64,000 bases of DNA, taken from positions 2,194 through 66,193 of the forward strand of contig NZ_KQ949104.1 of the NCBI RefSeq assembly GCF_001514305.1, written 5' to 3'. Each line of letters opens with the position of its first letter. The stretch's first letter is position 1. The notes below the pieces were generated by a model. The model had not been told where the DNA came from. It was given only the letters and a program-made list of their open reading frames with translations, and made no database searches. Below are positions 58,003-64,000 of the stretch, one piece after another. A program made the translations under genes and the position numbers. The DNA is from Streptomyces dysideae (lineage in GTDB: Bacteria > Actinomycetota > Actinomycetes > Streptomycetales > Streptomycetaceae).

Positions 58003-58665
58003 ATGGCAGCCCACCCTTCCCCCGCCGATTCCGATACCGATGCGGTGACCCCGAAGTGGAGGTCCCGCCGCACCATCGCGACGTTCTTCTGGAGCGCCGT
58101 CGCCCTGGTCCTCACGGTGAGTCTGCTCGGCGGTCAGGACGAGCCGTCCGACCCGGGCCGCGCACCGTACGCCGCGCCGGCCTCGCCCGCCGCACACCCG
58201 GTGGGAAAGCATCTGCCGCGGTCCAGACCGACCCGCCTGCTCATCCCCAAGATCTCGGTCGACGCACCTTTCACCGACCTCGCCATCGGCCGCTCGGGCC
58301 AGCTCCAGCCCCCGCCGGCCGACGACACCAACCTCGTCGGCTGGTACGCCAAGGGTGTGTCCCCCGGTGAGACGGGCACCTCGATCATCGCCGGGCACGT
58401 GGACACGGCGACGTCCGCCGCGGTGTTCGCGAACCTCGGCAAGCTGGAGAAGGGGGACCGCTTCCAGGTGGCGAGGGCCGACGGGCGCCAGGCGACCTTC
58501 GTGGTCGACAGTGCGGAGACGTTCGACAAGGACGACTTTCCCAACGACCGCGTGTACGCCGACACCCCCCGGGCCCTGGTGCGGCTCATCACCTGCGCCG
58601 GGGACTATGACCGGGCGGTCAAGGACTACACCGCGAACCTCGTCGTCTTCGCCCACCTGGCCTGA
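58003..58665 (+). CDS. Class F sortase
   Basis: 220 aa. One N-terminal helix (TIATFFWSAVALVLTVSLLGG) anchors it, with the catalytic domain outside. IPKISVDAPFTDLAIG starts the sortase barrel, GTSIIAGHVDT carries the catalytic His, and ALVRLITCAGDYDRAV the catalytic Cys (TC motif) with a nearby Arg. Class F sortases are the typical Actinobacteria type whose substrates are poorly defined. ATG 58003 has GAGGTGG 6 nt upstream. It follows the HDK-repeat protein in the same orientation, so they are probably one sorting unit. Confidence 0.88.
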   Translation: MAAHPSPADSDTDAVTPKWRSRRTIATFFWSAVALVLTVSLLGGQDEPSDPGRAPYAAPASPAAHPVGKHLPRSRPTRLLIPKISVDAPFTDLAIGRSGQLQPPPADDTNLVGWYAKGVSPGETGTSIIAGHVDTATSAAVFANLGKLEKGDRFQVARADGRQATFVVDSAETFDKDDFPNDRVYADTPRALVRLITCAGDYDRAVKDYTANLVVFAHLA

Positions 58666-58718
58666 CGCCGGTGGACGAAGACGCCCGAAGGGTGCGAGGG
58701 AACGATGGGGTCGAGGGA

Positions 58719-60935
58719 TCAGGGAGTGGCGAGTTCGTAGAAGCCCCGGCCGAAGGTCGCCGCCACCAGACGGTGGTGTCCCGCGTCGTACTCGATGTCG
58801 TCGACCGGCACCGCCGGCATACCGCGACCGAGGCGCAGCCAGCGGCCGCCGCCGGTGACGCTGGTGAACACGCCCTGGTCGGTGGCGATGTGCAGGACGC
58901 CGCCGCGCGCGACGACCAGGTCGTTGACCGGGGCCGCCGGGAGGTTGCCGGACAGGTTGCGCCAGTGCTTGCCGCCGTCGGTGCTGCCGTGGACGTGGGC
59001 GAGCGGGGAGCCGGAGCGGTAGCCGGAGTGGGTGGTCCAGACCCGGTCGGGGTTCTTCGGGTCGACGACCACGCGGGTCACCCAGGGGAGTCCCTCGGCC
59101 AGCTTGGTCCAGGTCGTCCCGAGGTTCCGGGTGACCCAGACGCGGCCGTCGTCCGTTCCGGCGTACACGGTGCGGCCGTCGCCCGCCGGGGCGATCGAGG
59201 TGATGGTGCCGTAGTTGGTGTAGAGCGGGTCGGAGCCCGGGCCGCCGCTCAGGTCGGTGCTGATGGGCTGCCAGGTCGCGCCGCCGTCGGTGGAGCGGTT
59301 GACGACCTCGGAGCCGTAGTAGAGGACCTTCGGGTCGCGCGGGTCGAAGACCACCGGCGTGAACCAGTTGCGGCGCTTGTACGTCGTCCTGTCGGCGAAG
59401 TAGGTGAGGGTGTCGCCGCCGTCGGTGGAGCGGAAGCAGTTGCCGTACTGGTAGCAGGCGAACACGTTGTTCACGTCGGCCGGGTTGATCAGGTTCTCCT
59501 CGCCGTCGCCGCCGAGGTACTCGTTGAACCCGTCGCCGCCCCAGGAACGCAGTGAGCCGTTGTCCTGTGCGCCGCCCGAGATCCTGGTGACGTCCTGCGG
59601 GCTGATCGCCGCGCTGTAGAGCTGGGTGTACGGCTGGTGGCGGGACTTGACCCAGCCGCCGTCGCCGTCGGCGTCCGAGCGGTAGACGCCGCCGTCGTTG
59701 CCGAGGTAGACGCGGCCGGGGCGGCGCGGGTCCCACACCATGGCGTGGTGGTCGACGTGCATGCTCGTGTCGTCGGCCGTCCAGGTGGCGCCGCCGTCCT
59801 TCGTGGTCAGCAGGGCGACCCCGGCCACGTGCACATGCTCGGTGTCCCGGGGGTCGATCCACACCTTGCCGAACCACCAGCCGAAGCTGGACTGGGAGTT
59901 GGTGAGGTCCTCGTTCGCGGGCGTGCGGCTCCAGTTGTCGCCGCCGTCGGTGGAGGCGTAGAAGCCCTCGAAGTAGCCGGTGGACTTGTTGACGATGGCG
60001 TAGAGCCGGTCGCCCGCCACGGCCAGGCCGATGCGTCCCACATCGGGGCCCTCGGCGGGCAGGCCGCCGCCGAGCCGCTGCCAGGTCTCGCCGCCGTCCG
60101 TGGAGCGGAAGACACCGGAGCCCACCCCGCCGTACGTCCGCAGATCGGGGCGGCGACGGTGGTCCCACAGCACGGCGTACAGCCGGTCGCCGTCCACCAT
60201 GATCTCGGTGGCGCCGGTGAACTCGTTGGCGCCGGCGAGGATCCGCTGCCAGGTGGCGCCGCCGTCCTCCGAGCGGTACACGCCCCGGTCGCCGCCGCCG
60301 TTGTACAGCGAGCCCGTGGCGGCCACATAGATACGTCGCGGGTTGGCCGGGTCGACGGTGATCGCGCTGATGGCGCCGGAGTCGCGCAGGCCCAGCGGCG
60401 TCCAGGTCCGGCCGCCGTCCTTGCTGCGGTACAGCCCCGTCCCCTCGTACGTGATGCTGCCGCCGCCCGGATTGGGCTCGCCGGTGCCGACGTACAGGGT
60501 GCCGTCCGGGGCGGTGGTGACGGCGCCCATGGCCTGCGTCCAGCTGTCGGGCCACACCGAGTGGAACGTCGCCCCGGCGTCGGTGCTGCGCCACAGCCCG
60601 CCGCTCGCGGCCGCCGCGTACAGGGTGTCGGCGCGCTTGGGGTCGAGTGCGAGGGAGACTGTTCGGCCGCCGATGTCGGTGGGTCCGACACCCTTCCAAC
60701 GGCCGCCGACGGCGGGCAGTTCCTGAGCCTGGGCCGCGGCGAGGTCATGGGCGTGGCGCGGGATGGACTCGCCCGGCAGGGTCTTCTGGAGATAGCGGTA
60801 CTCCGCCGGCGCGGACGGCCCGCGGACCGGCCGGTACACGTCCTCCGGTCCGGGTGGTGCGGCGGCCGCCGGCGCCGTGAGTAACGCGGCACCCGTCACC
60901 GCGGCGAATAGCAGCGAAAGCAGACCTCTGCCCAT
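58719..60935 (-). CDS. Secreted BNR/Asp-box beta-propeller protein (GH74/VPS10-like)
   Basis: 738 aa. Signal peptide 1-26 (ending AAAA). It contains many Asp-box repeats: RSTDAGATFHSV, RSKDGGRTWTPL, RSEDGGATWQRI, RSTDGGETWQRL, STDGGDNWSRT, RSTDGGATWQPI, GSTDGGKHWRNL. The layout of two linked seven-bladed propellers is typical of GH74 xyloglucanases and the sortilin/VPS10 group, but the GH74 catalytic Asp pair cannot be assigned, so enzymatic activity is uncertain. It is probably secreted to the medium or wall. Monocistronic; it converges on the sortase gene. Confidence 0.8.
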   Translation of the reverse strand: MGRGLLSLLFAAVTGAALLTAPAAAAPPGPEDVYRPVRGPSAPAEYRYLQKTLPGESIPRHAHDLAAAQAQELPAVGGRWKGVGPTDIGGRTVSLALDPKRADTLYAAAASGGLWRSTDAGATFHSVWPDSWTQAMGAVTTAPDGTLYVGTGEPNPGGGSITYEGTGLYRSKDGGRTWTPLGLRDSGAISAITVDPANPRRIYVAATGSLYNGGGDRGVYRSEDGGATWQRILAGANEFTGATEIMVDGDRLYAVLWDHRRRPDLRTYGGVGSGVFRSTDGGETWQRLGGGLPAEGPDVGRIGLAVAGDRLYAIVNKSTGYFEGFYASTDGGDNWSRTPANEDLTNSQSSFGWWFGKVWIDPRDTEHVHVAGVALLTTKDGGATWTADDTSMHVDHHAMVWDPRRPGRVYLGNDGGVYRSDADGDGGWVKSRHQPYTQLYSAAISPQDVTRISGGAQDNGSLRSWGGDGFNEYLGGDGEENLINPADVNNVFACYQYGNCFRSTDGGDTLTYFADRTTYKRRNWFTPVVFDPRDPKVLYYGSEVVNRSTDGGATWQPISTDLSGGPGSDPLYTNYGTITSIAPAGDGRTVYAGTDDGRVWVTRNLGTTWTKLAEGLPWVTRVVVDPKNPDRVWTTHSGYRSGSPLAHVHGSTDGGKHWRNLSGNLPAAPVNDLVVARGGVLHIATDQGVFTSVTGGGRWLRLGRGMPAVPVDDIEYDAGHHRLVAATFGRGFYELATP

Positions 60936-61088
60936 GAAAGCCCTTCCCTCGTCATGGCCACTTCAAGGGCAATGACGGTACGGGAGTGGGGAGTTGAGCA
61001 GTAGGGCGGGGTGTACGCCGAGGCTAGTACGCGCGGTTACTCCCGCCGTCAGACGTCCGAACGGCCCCGGCCCGGCACTGTGATTTCC

Positions 61089-61634
61089 ATGCGACTCAGC
61101 CGACCCGCACGCCGGGCCTCCCTCGTTGTCCATGTGGCCGCCTCCGCGAGCTGGCTCGGGCTCACGCTCGGGCTGCTCGCGCTCGGGATCACCGCGACGA
61201 CCACCGGGTCGGCGGTGACTGTGGAGGCCTCCGTCCGGGCCATGAAGCTCTTCGCCGACTGGCTCCTGCTGCCCGTCGCGTTCCTCACGCTGCTCAGCGG
61301 CCTGCTGCTGGCCCTCGGCACCCCGTGGGGACTGGCGCGGCACCGCTGGGTCTGCACGAAGTTCTGGCTGACTCTGGCCACGACCACCGCCACGGTCTTC
61401 GCCCTGCGGCCCGGGGCGAACTCGGCGGTCGCCGCGGTCGCCGCGGTCGCCGCGGGTGGCCCCCTGCCCGACCCTGGTGAGGTGTTGTTCGGGCCGATCG
61501 TGTCACTGTCCGCCTACGTCTTCATGACCGTGATATCGGTCCTCAAGCCGTGGGGACTGACGCGGCGTGGCCGCGCGTCGCGTGCACGGGCCAGGAAAGC
61601 GGTGGACGCCGAGCGCGCCCGTCAGGCAGCCTGA
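61089..61634 (+). CDS. Four-helix integral membrane protein (DUF2269-like)
   Basis: 181 aa with four hydrophobic helices: VVHVAASASWLGLTLGLLAL, LFADWLLLPVAFLTLLSGLLL, FWLTLATTTATVFAL and PIVSLSAYVFMTVISVL, and an Arg-rich cytoplasmic tail. The His in the first helix and a conserved Trp/Gly pattern recall DUF2269/CopD-like small membrane proteins that may bind heme or copper, but that is weak. ATG 61089 is used. Its stop is 5 bp before the next gene, so they are likely co-transcribed. Confidence 0.65.
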   Translation: MRLSRPARRASLVVHVAASASWLGLTLGLLALGITATTTGSAVTVEASVRAMKLFADWLLLPVAFLTLLSGLLLALGTPWGLARHRWVCTKFWLTLATTTATVFALRPGANSAVAAVAAVAAGGPLPDPGEVLFGPIVSLSAYVFMTVISVLKPWGLTRRGRASRARARKAVDAERARQAA

Positions 61635-61638
61635 GCGT

Positions 61639-62043
61639 GTGTCCTGGCCATCTGTGATCCTTCTCGCTCCTGCGGATCAGCGCTCCTCGCTCGAGGCGCT
61701 GATCCGCTCCTTCGGACTGGTGCCGGATCCGCGGCTGGGCGACGAAATCCTGCACTGGCAGGGGTACTCGTACCGGTTCGACCTGTCCGGGGACATCCTG
61801 GAGGACTTCGAGCCCGAGGATCTGGTCGAGATCGCGGCCCGGATCGGGGAGCCGTACGGCGTCTATGTGTCGTGCCAGTCCATGGACGCGGCCCGCGCCT
61901 TCCTGACGCAGGCCCTGCCCGGGTTCGGCGGGCTCGTCGACACCAACCACTACGACGTCATACCGGCCGGCGAGTTCCTCGCTCTGCTCGCCCGCCACCC
62001 GCAATGGGACTGGCGCCGTGTGCCGAGCGAGGAACTTCCGTAG
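61639..62043 (+). CDS. Hypothetical protein
   Basis: 134 aa, cytoplasmic, no cysteine-rich or membrane region except one Cys in VYVSCQSMD. SVILLAPADQRSSLEALIRSFG, YSYRFDLSGDILEDFEPEDLVEIAARIG, LVDTNHYDVIPAGEFLALLARHP and WDWRRVP suggest a compact alpha/beta fold similar to small Streptomyces hypotheticals often placed beside membrane or toxin-immunity genes. I do not recognise a family. The GTG at 61639 lies 5 bp after the upstream stop. It converges on the GAPDH gene with an 7-bp gap. Confidence 0.65.
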   Translation: MSWPSVILLAPADQRSSLEALIRSFGLVPDPRLGDEILHWQGYSYRFDLSGDILEDFEPEDLVEIAARIGEPYGVYVSCQSMDAARAFLTQALPGFGGLVDTNHYDVIPAGEFLALLARHPQWDWRRVPSEELP

Positions 62044-62050
62044 GACGGGA

Positions 62051-63505
62051 TCAGACCGCCGGCGCCGGGTACGTCGGGTACTCCACCCCGGAGACGTGCT
62101 GGACGACGCGGATGACCTGGCAGGAGTAGCCGAACTCGTTGTCGTACCAGAGGTAGAGGATCGCGTTGTCACCGTCGACCTTGGTGGCGCCGGCGTCGAT
62201 GATCGAGGCGTGGCGGGAGCCGATGAAGTCGCTGGAGACCGCGTCGGGGGCGGTGGTGAAGTCGATCTGGCGTTTCAGCGGGGACGTCAGCGAGACGTCG
62301 CGGAGGTGGTCGAGGACCTCCTCGCGGGTGGTCTCGCGGCCGAGCCGCAGGCTGAGGATCGCGATCGACACGTCCGGCACCGGGACCCGGATCGAGCTGC
62401 CGGTGATCGGCGCCTTGAGGTCGGGCAGCGCCTTGGCGACGGCGGACGCGGCGCCCGTCTCGGTGATGACCATGTTCAGCGGCGCGGAACGGCCCCGGCG
62501 GTCGGCCTTGTGGTAGTTGTCCAGCAGGTTCTGGTCGTTGGTGAACGAGTGGACGGTCTCCACATGGCCGCGCAGCACGCCGTACTCGTCGTCCATCGCC
62601 TTCAGCGGCGGCACGATCGCGTTGGTGGTGCAGGACGCGCAGGACAGGATCTGCTCGTCCGGCTTGATCGTGTCGTGGTTGACGCCGTGCACGATGTTCG
62701 GGACGTCGCCCTTGCCCGGCGCGGTCAGGACGACCTTGTCGATGCCGGGACGCAGGTGCTGCGAGAGGCCCTCGCGGTCGCGCCACTTGCCGGTGTTGTC
62801 GATGAGGATGGCGTTCTTGATGCCGTACGCCGTGTAGTCGAGTTCCGACGGGTCGTTCGCGTAGATGACCTTGATCGCGTTGCCGTTGGCGAAGATCGTG
62901 CTGTTCGTCTCGTCGACGGTGATCGTGCCCTGGAACTGGCCGTGGATGGAGTCGCGGCGCAGGAGGGACGCACGCTTGACGAGATCCTCGGGGGCCCGCT
63001 CGCCGCCCCCGCGGACCACGATGGCGCGCAGCCGCAGGCCGTTGCCGGAGCCGGCCTTCTCGATGAGCAGGCGGGCGACGAGGCGGCCGATGCGGCCGAA
63101 GCCGTAGAGGACGACGTCGCGGCCCTCGCCGTGCTCGATCTTGTTGGCGCCCGTGGCGCCGGCGACGGCCTCGGCGGTGAACTGCTCCACCGAGAGACCG
63201 CGGTCGTCGGCCTTGTACGTCGCGGCGAGCATGCCGAGGTCGATCTGGGAGGGGCCCAGGTCGAGCGTGGTGAGGGCCTGCAGGAATGGCAGCGTGTCGG
63301 TGACCGAGAGCTCCTCGCCGGCGATCTGCCGGGCGAAGCGGTGGGTCTTGAGGATGCTCACCACCGACTTGTTCACCAGGGAGCGGCTGTGCAGCAGGAC
63401 GGTGACGTCCCGCTCCCGGTGCAGCTTCCCGATCATCGGGATCATCGACTCCGCGATCTCCTCGCGGTTCTTCCAGTTGGTGAACGAGTCGTCGTTGACA
63501 GGCAC
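62051..63505 (-). CDS. gap: Glyceraldehyde-3-phosphate dehydrogenase, long form
   Basis: 484 aa, about 150 residues longer than classical GAPDH because of an N-terminal helical extension (NWKNREEIAESMIPMIGKL, LVNKSVVSILKTHRFA). The NAD-binding motif VVLYGFGRIGRLVARLL is near residue 131. The catalytic site SCASCTTNAIVPPL carries the Cys, and HSFTNDQNLLDNYHKADRRGRSAPLNMV and TGSSIRVPVPDVS follow. WYDNEFGYSCQVI is the C-terminal signature. It oxidises G3P with phosphate and NAD(P), or the reverse. The long form is typical for a second Gap in Actinobacteria and may work in gluconeogenesis. ATG at 63505. Confidence 0.9.
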   Translation of the reverse strand: MPVNDDSFTNWKNREEIAESMIPMIGKLHRERDVTVLLHSRSLVNKSVVSILKTHRFARQIAGEELSVTDTLPFLQALTTLDLGPSQIDLGMLAATYKADDRGLSVEQFTAEAVAGATGANKIEHGEGRDVVLYGFGRIGRLVARLLIEKAGSGNGLRLRAIVVRGGGERAPEDLVKRASLLRRDSIHGQFQGTITVDETNSTIFANGNAIKVIYANDPSELDYTAYGIKNAILIDNTGKWRDREGLSQHLRPGIDKVVLTAPGKGDVPNIVHGVNHDTIKPDEQILSCASCTTNAIVPPLKAMDDEYGVLRGHVETVHSFTNDQNLLDNYHKADRRGRSAPLNMVITETGAASAVAKALPDLKAPITGSSIRVPVPDVSIAILSLRLGRETTREEVLDHLRDVSLTSPLKRQIDFTTAPDAVSSDFIGSRHASIIDAGATKVDGDNAILYLWYDNEFGYSCQVIRVVQHVSGVEYPTYPAPAV

Positions 63506-63592
63506 AGGTTTCTCTTTCGAGCTAGGCGGCGCTCATATGCTAAACCCATGCCGTTTTGATCATGCACGGGGGTCGGCGCCGCGGACGTGCGG

Positions 63593-64000
63593 TCAGGGCA
63601 GGGTCAGGGCGAGGACCACGTTGTGGCCGCCGAAGGCGAAGGAGTTGGACAGCACCGCCGCCACCGCGGTGGCACGGGGTTCGCGCGCGACCCCTGGTGG
63701 GTGCGGGCCTGCACGGCGGCCACCGCCTCGACAACGCCGGCCGCGCCGAGCGTGTGCCGGTCAGCGACTTGGTGGCGGTCACCGGGACGCGCCCGGCGTG
63801 CCCACCCAGGGCGGCCATGAGGGCTGCGGCGTCGTCGAGGACGGTTCCGGTGCCGTGCGCGTTGACGTGGGAGACCTCCCCGGGGGACGAACGCCGGGAC
63901 GTTGTGCAGGCCCCAGCGCGTTCGCCGGCCTGCTCGGTGAGGAAGCCGTGGAGCGCGGCGGCGAGCGCCGGGGGACCGGTCCGGGAGGCGGACCTGAGGG
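63593..64000 (-). pseudogene. Beta-ketoacyl-ACP synthase (FabF-like) C-terminal remnant, frameshifted and partial
   Basis: Minus-strand pieces: VSHVNAHGTGTVLDDAAALMAAL with the first catalytic His, VPVTATKSLTG (expected H-TLGAAG next), then after a one-base loss TLGAAGVVEAVAAVQARTHQG, and after a further internal deletion EPRATAVAAVLSNSFAFGGHNVVLAL with the GFGGHN-like end, stopping at 63593. The break at GGCAC fits loss of a C from GGCCAC. About 25 codons are missing between THQG and EPRA. The gene continues out of the window, so the 5' state is unknown. Confidence 0.75.

Noticed and set aside
57493..60699. A 1068-codon open frame on the minus strand
   Set aside because: It overlaps the HDK-repeat and sortase genes in antisense and the propeller gene in a shifted frame. 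The translation is low-complexity Arg/Gly.
58719..60935. Annotation as an active sialidase
   Set aside because: Asp-box repeats are present but the sialidase FRIP motif and catalytic Arg triad are not seen. The repeats are shared by many propeller proteins.

Overview
The window is high-GC (about 70 percent) actinobacterial chromosomal DNA, almost certainly Streptomyces. GTG starts, GTGA/ATGA gene overlaps, mycothiol-dependent and deazaflavin-type enzymes, XRE-DUF397-DUF574 modules, a class F sortase and an exact CebR-type operator all point there. No rRNA, tRNA or CRISPR array was seen.

Layout. 1-2.5 kb: end of etfA, a secreted EEP-family phosphodiesterase and an HpcH/HpaI-like aldolase. 2.5-3.9 kb: remains of a Ser/Thr kinase. 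3.9-7 kb: a LacI regulator diverging from a ROK sugar kinase across a palindromic operator. 7-13.8 kb: housekeeping and accessory enzymes (TIGR01777 epimerase, P-loop/Nudix fusion, APH-like kinase, M20 dipeptidase, geranylgeranyl-reductase-like flavoprotein, Ddn-like protein with a TetR partner). 14.7-17 kb: a 200-bp MITE-like element directly ahead of a two-component pair. 17-20 kb: MarR with a gutted MFS gene, a mycothiol-type protein and a DM13 protein. 20-23.5 kb: a decayed hydroxyproline-type operon with an intact GntR regulator. 23.5-29.7 kb: MFS exporter, DUF574 methyltransferase, BlaI/M56 pair next to an NlpC/P60 hydrolase, and a beta-propeller lipoprotein. 29.8-34 kb: a collapsed second complex I operon (nuoA, part of nuoB, tail of nuoL, frameshifted nuoM and nuoN). 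34-40.2 kb: a scrap zone of MFS, condensation-domain, recombinase, integrase, malic-enzyme and thioredoxin-reductase fragments around an intact expansin-like gene, an XRE regulator and an SDR. 40.2-45 kb: a TetR-controlled SDR / PLP aldolase / SDR / SMP-30 cluster. 45.4-51.6 kb: DUF574, DUF397, XRE, anti-sigma-type ATPase, SpoIIE phosphatase and a second two-component pair. 51.6-64 kb: methyltransferase, receptor Ser/Thr kinase with a peptidoglycan-binding tail, substrate-binding-protein remnant, a duplicated SGNH esterase under a CebR box, a HDK-repeat secreted protein with a class F sortase, a BNR propeller protein, membrane and unknown genes, GAPDH, and a broken beta-ketoacyl synthase at the edge.

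Two themes stand out. First, gene decay is unusually dense: about a dozen loci carry internal deletions, chimeric joins, an apparent inversion, or small frameshifts, while their regulators are often intact. Either this is a lineage shedding genes by short-homology deletion, or the assembly contains errors; read mapping would separate these. Second, the intergenic regions hold many clear operator-like palindromes, several of which pair with an adjacent regulator, so local regulatory circuits can be proposed from sequence alone.
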